From: Microlunatus antarcticus
GTDB lineage: Bacteria; Actinomycetota; Actinomycetes; Propionibacteriales; Propionibacteriaceae
Assembly (NCBI RefSeq): GCF_014193425.1
Contig: NZ_JACHZG010000001.1
Coordinates: forward strand, 2,852,001-2,916,000
DNA: 64,000 nt
Reading direction: 5' to 3'
The notes under the pieces were generated by a model. It ran no database searches. It worked only from the letters and a program-made list of their open reading frames with translations, and had not been told where the DNA came from. This document shows, one piece after another, positions 1-7,550 of this stretch (the stretch's first letter is position 1; the number at the start of each line of letters is the position of its first letter). The translations under genes and the position numbers were made by a program.

Positions 1-910
1 CCTCGGCGTCCAGCAGCTCTCCCACCTCCACGCTCTCGTCCAGACCGGCACCGGGGACGGCAAAGCTCAGCAGCATCGCCCAGCTGCGCGTCCGCGTGCC
101 CCAGAGCCAGACGCGCCGCGTCTCGAGCCGGCCGTCGATGCTGTCCACGGCGCCGACCGCCCACCAGTGGTCGGACACCGACGGCCGGGCCAGCACCGCC
201 GCCTTGGCCACGGGGTAGCCGACCCGCGACCGGACGGTCGCGGCCAGGTCGTCGGGCAGCCGGTCGAGGCCGCGGTGGGCGACGACGAGCAGGTGCAGGC
301 CCGCGAGCGCGTCGAGCAGGTGCTCCGGCCAGGCGTCGCGCGCGAGGAGCCCGGGCAGGCCGCGGAGCATCCCCGCGACCCCGGGCGCCTGGGCGTCGAC
401 CATGCGGGCGGCCACCCCCTCGACGTGGGTCCACGCGCGCCGCTCCCACACCGAGAGCCCGGTGCGGACCTGGTCCTGCAGCCAGCGGTCGAGCTCGTCG
501 AGCCCGGCGTCGACCTTGGCCCGGCGCTCTGCGGCGCGGGCGGCCGCCGCGTCGGCGTCGGGCACCCGCTCCTCGTCCGCGGTCCGTCCCCGGGCGGGTC
601 CGGCGGCCGGCACCCACGCGGGCGGCTCGCCCGGCGCGACCAGGCCGTCCGTCCAGCGCAGGAGCAGCGCGAGCGCGTGCTTGCAGGGCGACTTCCGGCT
701 CGGGCAGCTGCACGCGTACGACCGCCCCGGGTCCACCACGACCGCGTACGTCGCCGACCCCCGGCACCGGCCCCAGAGCAGGCCGCCCGGACCCCGGCCG
801 GACTCGGACCAGATCCGGGTCGCGGTCAGCGGCGGTGCCGCCCGGCGCGACGCGTCGTCCGGTGCCGCGGCGAGCACCTGCGCCCGGCTCCAGACCTCCA
901 CGACCGCCAC
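1..910 (-). CDS. SWIM zinc-finger protein, C-terminus cut by window edge
   Basis: Reading the minus strand from the GTG at 910 gives an open frame that runs off the window. Residues 67-78 form a SWIM-type zinc motif, C-x-C-x6-C-x-H (C67, C69, C76, H78), followed by a leucine-rich helix. SWIM domains bind DNA or protein; in actinobacteria such proteins often sit beside SNF2-type helicases, but the downstream neighbour is outside the window. The rest is Ala/Arg/Trp-rich and alpha-helical without a recognisable catalytic domain. The start is uncertain because another GTG lies at 901 and neither has a clear ribosome binding site. It is codirectional with the folate-type gene upstream, 70 nt away. 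The zinc-finger call is firm; the cellular role is unknown. Confidence 0.75.
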   Translation of the reverse strand, partial: MAVVEVWSRAQVLAAAPDDASRRAAPPLTATRIWSESGRGPGGLLWGRCRGSATYAVVVDPGRSYACSCPSRKSPCKHALALLLRWTDGLVAPGEPPAWVPAAGPARGRTADEERVPDADAAAARAAERRAKVDAGLDELDRWLQDQVRTGLSVWERRAWTHVEGVAARMVDAQAPGVAGMLRGLPGLLARDAWPEHLLDALAGLHLLVVAHRGLDRLPDDLAATVRSRVGYPVAKAAVLARPSVSDHWWAVGAVDSIDGRLETRRVWLWGTRTRSWAMLLSFAVPGAGLDESVEVGELLDAE

Positions 911-980
911 AGTAGTGAGCGGCGCCGACAGTTCCGGGCTGCAGGACAGCGCCCCGAACCGGCGGGCGAAGGGCGGGACG

Positions 981-1871
981 TCACTCGAGGTTGTGACGGA
1001 GACCGGTCGGCTCGCGCAGGCCGAGGACGGCCTCGAGCATCCGGGCCGTGGCGACCGAGGCCGCGACGTCGTGCATCCGCAGGACGCGGGCGCCACCGAG
1101 CACGCAGGCGGAGGCCGCGGCGACCGAGGGGACGAGGCGGTCGGGCTTGCCCAGCCCGGTCGACTCGCCGACGAAGTCCTTGTTGGACACGGCGGCCAGC
1201 AGCGGGAGGCCGAGGTCGGCGATCTCGGGCAGGCGCCGGGTCAGCTCGAGGCTGTGGCGGGTGTTCTTGTTCAGGTCGTGACCGGGGTCGAGGACGATCC
1301 GGTCCTCGGCGACGCCGCGGTCGCAGGCCAGCTGGACGCGGTCGGCCAGGAAGGCCTTCACCTCGTCGACCACGTCGTCGTAGCGCGGTCGGCGCAGGTG
1401 CGTCCCCGGCGCCGCGAGGCTGTGGGTGACGACGAGGGCGGCGTCCGCACCGGCGACGACGTCCGCGAGCTCCGGGTCGCGCAGGCCGCTGGTGTCGTTG
1501 ACGACGAGGGCTCCGGCCTCGAGCGCGCGGTGGGCGACCTCGGGGCGGACGGTGTCGACGGAGAGGACGACGTCGGTCCAGGCCCGCGCCCCGACGAGGA
1601 CGGGGACGACACGGTCGGCCTCCTCCTCCGGGCCCACGGCGAGCGCGTCCGGCGAGAACGGGGCCCCGCCCACGTCGACCCAGTCCGCGCCGGCCTCGGC
1701 GGCGGCGACCACGGCGCCCACCGCACGTTCGAGGGCGTACGTGGCGCCGCCGTCCCAGAAGGAGTCCGGCGTGCGGTTGACCACGCCCATGGTGTGGACA
1801 CGGGCCGAGAAGTCCGTGCTCCAGGCGCCCCAGGTCACCCGCGGATGCCGCAGCGGAGGCAGGTAGACCAC
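981..1871 (-). CDS. Dihydropteroate synthase homologue, FolP2 type
   Basis: A pterin-binding TIM-barrel protein of about 296 residues. It has the first DHPS motif (N-R-T-P-D-S-F, residues 32-38), the N-D-T-S-G loop, a D-P-G-H-D-x-x-K-N-T segment, S-N-K-D-F-V-G-E, and the closing R-M-H-D-V. The second classical motif (G-G-E-S-T-R-P-G) is replaced by G-G-A-P-F-S-P-D-A. That change and the H-D-x-x-K-N-T / S-N-K-D-x-V-G-E pattern resemble mycobacterial FolP2, which is reported not to have DHPS activity, rather than FolP1. No folB, folK or folE lies nearby, unlike a true folP operon. I placed the start at GTG 1871 because upstream sequence overlaps the divergent lipoprotein gene; longer readings have no conserved N-terminus. 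Family assignment is strong; a role in folate synthesis is doubtful. Confidence 0.85.
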   Translation of the reverse strand: MVYLPPLRHPRVTWGAWSTDFSARVHTMGVVNRTPDSFWDGGATYALERAVGAVVAAAEAGADWVDVGGAPFSPDALAVGPEEEADRVVPVLVGARAWTDVVLSVDTVRPEVAHRALEAGALVVNDTSGLRDPELADVVAGADAALVVTHSLAAPGTHLRRPRYDDVVDEVKAFLADRVQLACDRGVAEDRIVLDPGHDLNKNTRHSLELTRRLPEIADLGLPLLAAVSNKDFVGESTGLGKPDRLVPSVAAASACVLGGARVLRMHDVAASVATARMLEAVLGLREPTGLRHNLE

Positions 1872-1915
1872 GCCGCAAGTCTGCGCCCGGGCCGCGCGGC
1901 ACCTAAGGTCACCGG

Positions 1916-3190
1916 GTGCGTCGTCGTGCCGCCGTCGTCGGTCTCCTTCCGCTGGCCCTGCTCCTGCCGGCCTGCGGCGCTCCGACGACCCCCGGACCGG
2001 CCGCGTCCGCACCGGTCACGACCGCGGCGCCCGCACCGGTGCCGACCGCACCGACCACGAGCACGTCGGCAGCGCCCTCGGCGACGCCGTCGGGGGGCGG
2101 CAGCACGGCCCCCGAGGCCGAGCACGCCCAGCGTCAGCCGGGGACCTGCGCCGCGGTCGTCGCGGGCATGAGCCTCTCCGAGCAGGTCGGGCAGACGATC
2201 ATGGTGGCGCAGAGCTCGACGACCCCGAGCGCGGCCGGCCGGGACGCGGTACGCCGCCTGCACCTCGGCTCCGTCGTCCTGCTCGGCAACAGCACGGAGG
2301 GTCATCGGCGCACGGCCGACCTCACCGGAGACCTGCGCGACGGCGTCGGGAAGGTCGACGGGGTCGGCCTTCTGGTCGCCGCGGACCAGGAGGGCGGTCT
2401 CGTGCAGCGGCTGAAGGGCCCCGGCTTCGACACCATCCCCCGCGCCAGCACGCAGGCCGGCTGGTCGGACGCCACGCTGCGCAAGCGGGCGAAGACGTGG
2501 TCCGAGCAGCTGGGCCGCGCCGGTGTCGACCTCAACCTCGCCCCGGTCGCCGACGTGGTCCCGAGCTCCGTCGGCAACGCCAACGAGCCCATCGGCGCGC
2601 TTCACCGCGGCTTCGGACCCCAGCCCGCCGTGGTCGCCCGCAAGTCCGTCGCCGTGCTCGAGGGGATGCACGACGGCGGCACGGCCACGGCGGTCAAGCA
2701 CTTCCCGGGCCTCGGCCGGGTCCGCGGCAACACCGACACCCGCGCGACGGTGGTCGACGCGACCACCACGCGCGACGACGCGCTCCTGGCCGGCTTCCGG
2801 GCCGACGTCGAGCACGGGACCGAGCTGGTCATGCTGTCGTCGGCGACCTACCGGCGCATCGACGCGAAGCGGCCCGCGACCTACTCGCCGACCGTCATCG
2901 AGGGCATGCTCCGCGGCGACCTGGGCTTCCGCGGCGTCGTCGTGTCGGACGACCTGCTCGGCCGGGCCCTGGCGTCGACGTCGGTGCGCAGCCGCGGCGT
3001 CCGCTTCCTCGAGGCCGGCGGCGACCTCGCCCTCGTCGGCAGCACGTCGGCCGCCGCGCAGGTGCACGACGGCCTCCTGGAACGGGCCCGGTCGGACCGC
3101 GCCTTCCGCGCGCGGGTCGAGCAGAGCGCCACCCGGGTGGTGGCGATGAAGAGCGGCCAGGACCTCGTGTCCTGCCGTGTCACTGGTTGA
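1916..3190 (+). CDS. GH3-family beta-N-acetylglucosaminidase-like lipoprotein (LpqI type)
   Basis: The 424-residue product starts with a lipoprotein signal (Arg-rich n-region, hydrophobic core, lipobox L-P-A-C with Cys20), then an Ala/Pro/Thr-rich linker to about residue 75, then a glycoside hydrolase family 3 domain. Visible GH3 signatures are A-D-Q-E-G-G (substrate loop), K-H-F-P-G-L-G, and V-V-S-D-D-L with the presumed nucleophile Asp. NagZ enzymes carry an Asp-His dyad in the loop after K-H-F-P-G; here that stretch reads G-N-T-D-T-R, with no His. Mycobacterial LpqI has a similar loop as I recall it. The expected role is trimming N-acetylglucosamine from muropeptides outside the membrane for cell-wall recycling. 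The GTG start has AAGG about 7 nt upstream. It is divergent from the FolP2-like gene with only 44 nt between. Confidence 0.85.
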   Translation: MRRRAAVVGLLPLALLLPACGAPTTPGPAASAPVTTAAPAPVPTAPTTSTSAAPSATPSGGGSTAPEAEHAQRQPGTCAAVVAGMSLSEQVGQTIMVAQSSTTPSAAGRDAVRRLHLGSVVLLGNSTEGHRRTADLTGDLRDGVGKVDGVGLLVAADQEGGLVQRLKGPGFDTIPRASTQAGWSDATLRKRAKTWSEQLGRAGVDLNLAPVADVVPSSVGNANEPIGALHRGFGPQPAVVARKSVAVLEGMHDGGTATAVKHFPGLGRVRGNTDTRATVVDATTTRDDALLAGFRADVEHGTELVMLSSATYRRIDAKRPATYSPTVIEGMLRGDLGFRGVVVSDDLLGRALASTSVRSRGVRFLEAGGDLALVGSTSAAAQVHDGLLERARSDRAFRARVEQSATRVVAMKSGQDLVSCRVTG

Positions 3191-3305
3191 CCTCGCACGA
3201 CCGATCTGTGCACCTTTCTGAGAACCTCTAGCCAGACCCTCAGCCCCTGCCATACGTTCGCCCCGCCCCGTCAGGGGGTGAACCAGATCACATCCGGGGG
3301 GATAC

Positions 3306-4400
3306 ATGCACGTACGGAACCGGGTCGCGCTCGTCGCGGCCACCGCTCTGAGCTGTGCGGGACTGCTCAGCACCACGCCGGCCACGGCCGTCAGCCCGAA
3401 GGCGGCGGAGACGCCGGCCAAGGTCAAGGTCGTCGCCAAGAACCTGACCGACCCGCGTCAGCTGAGCGAGAGCGGCGACTCCTTCTACGTCGCCGAGTCC
3501 GGCCTCAACCAGGTCGCGCAGGTGACGAAGGCGGGCGGCGCCCGCAAGACCGTGGTCAAGGGCGTCGCGAACGCCCAGGGCGCGGTCAGGGCAGGCGGAA
3601 AGATCTACGCCACGTCGGGGTCGTCGAACCCGGGCGAGCCGCAGGTCGGCGGCTCGCGCCGCCTCTACGTGGCCAAGGCCGGCCAGAAGCCGGCCACCTT
3701 CGCCGACCTGCTCGCGTACGAGCTGAAGCACAACCCGGACAACCAGACCCAGGGCACGGGGCCGACCGACGACACGCTCTCCAACCCCTACGCCGTCGTG
3801 AAGAGCCGGGCGAAGAACGGCTTCCTGCTCATCGCCGACGCGGGAGCTAACGACATCCTCGCGGTGAGCAAGAAGGGGAAGGTCTCGACCTACTGGGTGC
3901 CGCAGGCGATCACGACGGGCGAGTGCGCCACGCAGGAGCAGAACAGCGACGCCGGACCGAGCTGTGACCCGGTGCCGACGGGGCTGGCGTACGGGCCGGG
4001 CGGCCTGCTCTACATCTCCGGGCTGAGCAGCGAGGCGCCGGGCGAGGGCCGCGTCTACGTGCTGGACAAGAACACCAAGCTGGTCAAGACGCTCACCGGC
4101 TTCACGTCCCCGACCGGCGTGGCCGTGGGGTCCGACGGCAGCGTCTACGTGTCCGAGGCCCTGCAGGGGGCGCCCGAGGGCCCGCCCGCGCCGGACTTCA
4201 ACCCCGACTCGGTCGGCCAGGTCGTCAAGGTCGCGCCGGACGGCAAGCGCACGTACGCCCAGGTGTCCCAGCCAACCGGCCTGCTGTGGAGCGACGGCAA
4301 GCTCTACGCCTCGGCCCGGTCGCTCTACAAGGCGTTCTTCGGCGCCGACGGGGCCGGCCAGATCGTCTCGGTCGACCCGAGCTCGTTCGTGGCTCAGTAG
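3306..4400 (+). CDS. Secreted ScyD/ScyE-family beta-propeller protein
   Basis: The 364-residue protein has a Sec signal peptide (cleavage probably after A-T-A near residue 28). A repeated pattern follows of short beta-strand blades with G-L-x-Y-G-P-G-G-L-L-Y and G-V-A-V-G-S-D-G-S-V-Y-V elements, typical of NHL/SMP-30-like propellers. The overall layout matches the ScyD/ScyE family, named from cyanobacterial scytonemin clusters but widespread in actinobacteria with unknown function. No scytonemin genes are present. A strong ribosome binding site (GGGGGGA) precedes the ATG. It stands alone, convergent with the small hypothetical gene downstream. Secretion and fold class are well supported; the ligand or partner is not known. 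Confidence 0.8.
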   Translation: MHVRNRVALVAATALSCAGLLSTTPATAVSPKAAETPAKVKVVAKNLTDPRQLSESGDSFYVAESGLNQVAQVTKAGGARKTVVKGVANAQGAVRAGGKIYATSGSSNPGEPQVGGSRRLYVAKAGQKPATFADLLAYELKHNPDNQTQGTGPTDDTLSNPYAVVKSRAKNGFLLIADAGANDILAVSKKGKVSTYWVPQAITTGECATQEQNSDAGPSCDPVPTGLAYGPGGLLYISGLSSEAPGEGRVYVLDKNTKLVKTLTGFTSPTGVAVGSDGSVYVSEALQGAPEGPPAPDFNPDSVGQVVKVAPDGKRTYAQVSQPTGLLWSDGKLYASARSLYKAFFGADGAGQIVSVDPSSFVAQ

Positions 4401-4726
4401 CGCTTCGGCGCCTTGCCGCGCCACGCCAGGGAACGGGCGTCGAGCGTGCGCAGCAGCGGGTCGCCCTCGGTGAGCAGCCGCTCGCCGAGGGCGACCGCGC
4501 CGCCGAGCTGGGCGTCGTCCAGCTGGCGGTAGGCCGGGCCGCCCCGGCGGTCGAGGTGGTCGTACCAGCACCCGCCGACCGCGTCGTCGAGCAGCACGCG
4601 CCCGAAGCAGTGGTTGAGCCGCAGCGACCAGCCGTCCGCCCGCGCCGCCGCCGGGAGGTCGTGGTCGACCAGCGCCCGGTAGCGCTCGAGCAGCGCCGGG
4701 CGCCGGTCCGCACCGGGCTCGGTCAT
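4394..4726 (-). CDS. Hypothetical protein, last gene of the channel operon
   Basis: A 110-residue soluble protein that I do not recognise. It contains L-N-H-C-F-G-R-V-L-L-D and G-G-C-W-Y-D-H-L, is rich in Arg, Asp and Leu, and has no membrane segment. Its ATG overlaps the stop of the DUF3224 gene by 4 nt (ATGA), so translation is probably coupled and the start is well fixed. Its 3' end overlaps the tail of the convergent ScyD-like gene by 7 nt. The H-C-F-G-R and D-H-L segments could form a small binding site, but no catalytic set is evident. Confidence 0.75.
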   Translation of the reverse strand: MTEPGADRRPALLERYRALVDHDLPAAARADGWSLRLNHCFGRVLLDDAVGGCWYDHLDRRGGPAYRQLDDAQLGGAVALGERLLTEGDPLLRTLDARSLAWRGKAPKRY

Positions 4727-5139
4727 CCCGCGGGCAGGTCCCACTCGAACCAGATGCGGTGCGTCCCGTCGTCGTCGACGGCGAGGCCGCCCGTGCCCGA
4801 GATCCCGGCCAGGTCGCCGGTGCCGCTGCCCTCGGCGATGCGGAAGAACTCGCCGTGGCGGTCGCCCTGGTGCGTCGAGGCCGCGTGGACGAAGACGAAT
4901 GCCCCCGCCATCGTGTCGAGCGTCCCGACGAAGGACTCGAGGGCGACGTACGTCCCGTCGCCCTCGGGTGCCTGGCCACCGGTGAACCAGGTCGCCGACG
5001 TGCCGTCGACCTCGCCGGTGAAGCGCTTCTCCATGGTCGCCACGCCCACCGGCATCGCGGTCGTCACCTCCACCGCCGGCTCCACGTCGGCGGGGGTGAA
5101 GCCCAGCACCTCGAAGGTGCCCTCGGACCGTCTGCTCAT
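4723..5139 (-). CDS. DUF3224-family protein
   Basis: The 138-residue product is a small beta-barrel-like protein with the pattern of DUF3224: an N-terminal G-T-F-E-V strand, a central F-T-G-E-V-D-G-T-S, Y-V-A-L-E-S-F-x-G-T-L and H-x-G-E-F-F-R-I-x-x-G-S-G-T-G-x-L. The family resembles allene-oxide-cyclase-like barrels; its biochemical role is unknown. There is no signal peptide. It overlaps the upstream channel gene by ATGA and the downstream hypothetical gene the same way, so it belongs to a coupled unit with the potassium channel. Confidence 0.8.
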   Translation of the reverse strand: MSRRSEGTFEVLGFTPADVEPAVEVTTAMPVGVATMEKRFTGEVDGTSATWFTGGQAPEGDGTYVALESFVGTLDTMAGAFVFVHAASTHQGDRHGEFFRIAEGSGTGDLAGISGTGGLAVDDDGTHRIWFEWDLPAG

Positions 5140-7034
5140 GCGTCCTCCTCGTCGTCGCCGTCCAGCCTGGGCGAGCCCACCGACACCGTCGGCGGCTCGG
5201 CCGCCCGGGTGCCGGTGCTCCGGGGGCGGTCCCCGCCGAGCGGGTCGCCGTCGTCCTTCGACAACCGCCGCCAGACCCAGCTCGAGGGCACCCGGCGGTC
5301 GAAGAGCACATACGCCGCCCCCGACTCGATGACCAGCGTGCTCTCCAGCCCGCGTCGCTCGGCGGCGCGCCCGGCGAACAGCAGCTGGTCGCCCGGCGCC
5401 AGCACGACGTCGTCGTCGGGGGTCAGGACGACCTCGTCCCCGTCCTCGCGCAGCAGCAGCAGCGGGACGACCTTCAGCCGACGGTCGCGGTCCTCGGGGC
5501 TGCGGAGGAGGTCGCCGAGGCGGACGCGCCCGGTCGGCAGGAGCCGCTCCAGGGCGGGGGCCTGAGCGTGGTCCAGCCGGACCTTCCACAGCGCGGGCAG
5601 CTGCTGGCCGCAGCTGGAGCGCAGCCGCGCGGTGACGACGTCGGCCCAGCCGTCCCCCTGCGCGGGGAGCCGCTGGATGAAGCGCCAGAGCAGCGGCGTG
5701 CTGAGCTGCGCGTAGACCTCGTGCGCGACCACCTCGGTCGGCACCAGCAGCGCGTCGGGCCGCATCGCCTCGAAGAGGGCCGCGCTGGTCGGCAGGTTCT
5801 GCCGGGCGGCCAGGAACAGCCCCGGGTTGTGCCGGCGCGCGGTGGCGAGCATCGAGAGGTTCGTCGTGTCGTTGTCGGTGCCCGCGACCAGGCCGACGGC
5901 CCGCTCGAGGCCCGCCTCGAGGAGGACCCGGCCGTCGGAGCCGTCGCCGAGGACGACCTCGGCGTCGTGGTCCTCGCTGGCGACCGACTCGACGACCACC
6001 ACGTCGAGGCCCGCGGCGCGCAGGTCGGAGGTCACCTCGCGCCCGAAGCGGCCGTACCCGCAGACGACCCAGAGCCCGTCGCGCCGCGGCTCGCCGCGCT
6101 TGGGCAGCTCGGCGCCCGGGCCGGCCTCGAGCCAGGTGAGCAGCTGGTAGGACGCCGGTGCGTTCAGCGCGAGCCGCAGGTGCTCGCCGAAGCGGTCGAA
6201 CGGGTTGACCACGGTGGGCGTGCCGAAGGCGTGCATCCGCTCCGCGACCGCGGCTGACACCGTCCGGGCCACGACCGGGATGTCAGGGCGCAGGAGCGCT
6301 GCCGCCATGGTGACGGCGAGGTTCGTCTCGTCGTCGTTGCTCAGGGCGAGCACGGCCGCGCAGCTCGGGTGGTTGAGCCCGGCGGCGCCGAGGTTGCGGG
6401 GGTTGGCGGCGTCGGCGACCAGGCCGGGGATGTCGGCGTGGTACGAGCCGAGCTCGAGGGCGTCGATGCGCTCCGAGGACGAGTCGATCACCACCAGCTG
6501 CTGCCCGAGCGCGTCGAAGTCACGAGCCAGCAGCTCCCCCGCCCGGCCGAACCCGGCGACCAGGAAGAACGGTTCACGCATGCGCCCGACCTTGCGGGTG
6601 AAGCCCTGCAGCGCCACCGCCTGCTGGAACGCGCGGTCCTGCAGCAGCGTCAGCAGCGAGCCGATCGCGTACGCCCAGCCGATCACCGACGCGTAGATCG
6701 TGAAGGTCACCCACAGCCGTTGCGCCGGGGTGAACGGCCACGGCAGCTCGCCGAAGCCGATCGTGGTCGCGGTGTAGCTGACGAAGTAGAACGAGTCGAA
6801 GAGCCCGATGTGGGCGGGCCGCCCCTGGTCGTCGATCCCGGGGATCAGCGACAGCCCGATGACGCTGATGCTGAAGATCACGATCAGCGTGATCAGCGGG
6901 GCGCGCATCCGACGCATCACGACGAAGATCGCCGACGACGCCTGCTCGGGCGCCAGGTCGACGAGCGCCGGGATCCGCCGGACGGGGTCGCGCCGGCCGA
7001 GCAGCTCGAGGAAGACCATCAGCGGGTTGCTCAT
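5136..7034 (-). CDS. Two-RCK potassium channel-like membrane protein
   Basis: The 632-residue protein has two hydrophobic segments near residues 45-70 and 100-125. They flank a pore-loop filter T-A-T-T-I-G-F-G-E, a variant of the potassium-channel T-V-G-Y-G signature. Two tandem TrkA-N/RCK nucleotide-binding domains follow (F-L-V-A-G-F-G-R-A-G and W-V-V-C-G-Y-G-R-F-G), then a TrkA-C-like end. The layout is that of ligand-gated bacterial K+ channels with two RCK modules. A basic C-terminal tail ends in D-D-E-E-D-A. The ATG at 7034 has a good GGGGAGAG ribosome binding site; in-frame codons further upstream fall inside the DUF6394 gene and are not homologous. It is followed without gaps by two small genes. 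Channel assignment is strong; ion selectivity is inferred from the filter only. Confidence 0.88.
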   Translation of the reverse strand: MSNPLMVFLELLGRRDPVRRIPALVDLAPEQASSAIFVVMRRMRAPLITLIVIFSISVIGLSLIPGIDDQGRPAHIGLFDSFYFVSYTATTIGFGELPWPFTPAQRLWVTFTIYASVIGWAYAIGSLLTLLQDRAFQQAVALQGFTRKVGRMREPFFLVAGFGRAGELLARDFDALGQQLVVIDSSSERIDALELGSYHADIPGLVADAANPRNLGAAGLNHPSCAAVLALSNDDETNLAVTMAAALLRPDIPVVARTVSAAVAERMHAFGTPTVVNPFDRFGEHLRLALNAPASYQLLTWLEAGPGAELPKRGEPRRDGLWVVCGYGRFGREVTSDLRAAGLDVVVVESVASEDHDAEVVLGDGSDGRVLLEAGLERAVGLVAGTDNDTTNLSMLATARRHNPGLFLAARQNLPTSAALFEAMRPDALLVPTEVVAHEVYAQLSTPLLWRFIQRLPAQGDGWADVVTARLRSSCGQQLPALWKVRLDHAQAPALERLLPTGRVRLGDLLRSPEDRDRRLKVVPLLLLREDGDEVVLTPDDDVVLAPGDQLLFAGRAAERRGLESTLVIESGAAYVLFDRRVPSSWVWRRLSKDDGDPLGGDRPRSTGTRAAEPPTVSVGSPRLDGDDEEDA

Positions 7035-7060
7035 CGAAACGACTCTCCCCCGACCCGCGC

Positions 7061-7447
7061 TCAGCCCCGGTGGAACGTGACGGTCTCGGTCACCAGCAGC
7101 ACGACCGACACCAGGTTGGCCAGGAGCGCGCCGCCCGAGAGCGACACCACGCTCGCCGTCGACTCCGGCGTGATGCCGGCCTTGGAGATCTCGTCGGCCC
7201 ACACCCACACGACGCTCGCGGCGATGAGCTGGAGGTCGGCGACCAGGCTCGTCGCGAGGTGCACCGCGCCGATCTGCGTCCGGTCGCCGAACTTGAGCAC
7301 CGTCGCGATCAGGCTCACCGCGAGCGCCGCGAACAGCTCGTACACGTTGTGCAGGTCCGGGTTGGCGATGTCGCCGACGAAGAAGCCCATGTTGAGCGTC
7401 GCGGCGAGCAGGACGAAGAAGCCGAAGACGACCTTCTCGAGGTTCAC
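7061..7447 (-). CDS. Small four-TM membrane protein (DUF6394-like)
   Basis: The 128-residue protein has about four predicted membrane helices: F-G-F-F-V-L-L-A-A-T-L-N, L-F-A-A-L-A-V-S-L-I-A, L-I-A-A-S-V-V-W-V-W and A-N-L-V-S-V-V-L-L-V. It matches my recollection of the DUF6394 family, which has no known function and recurs beside RCK potassium channels in actinobacteria. It is the first gene of the minus-strand unit with the channel, 26 nt upstream of it, so it may be a channel accessory subunit. That role is inference from position. The DUF name is from memory and less certain than the membrane topology. Confidence 0.75.
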   Translation of the reverse strand: MNLEKVVFGFFVLLAATLNMGFFVGDIANPDLHNVYELFAALAVSLIATVLKFGDRTQIGAVHLATSLVADLQLIAASVVWVWADEISKAGITPESTASVVSLSGGALLANLVSVVLLVTETVTFHRG

Positions 7448-7491
7448 GGTGCTCCCCTGCGTCGCGCTCGGTACCCGCGCTCGTCGACGAC

Positions 7492-7526
7492 CGCGTGCGG
7501 GACACGGTAGCCGCGTCCCGCACGCG
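7492..7526. terminator. Hairpin between the FN3 surface gene and the channel operon
   Basis: A perfect 12-bp inverted repeat (CGCGTGCGGGAC and its complement) with an 11-nt loop lies 25 nt beyond the stop of the FN3 protein gene on the minus strand. It sits just before the channel unit. No long U-tract follows, as is common for actinobacterial terminators. Confidence 0.6.
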
Positions 7527-7550
7527 CTGCGCGCGGCCTCGTGGGTGGGC

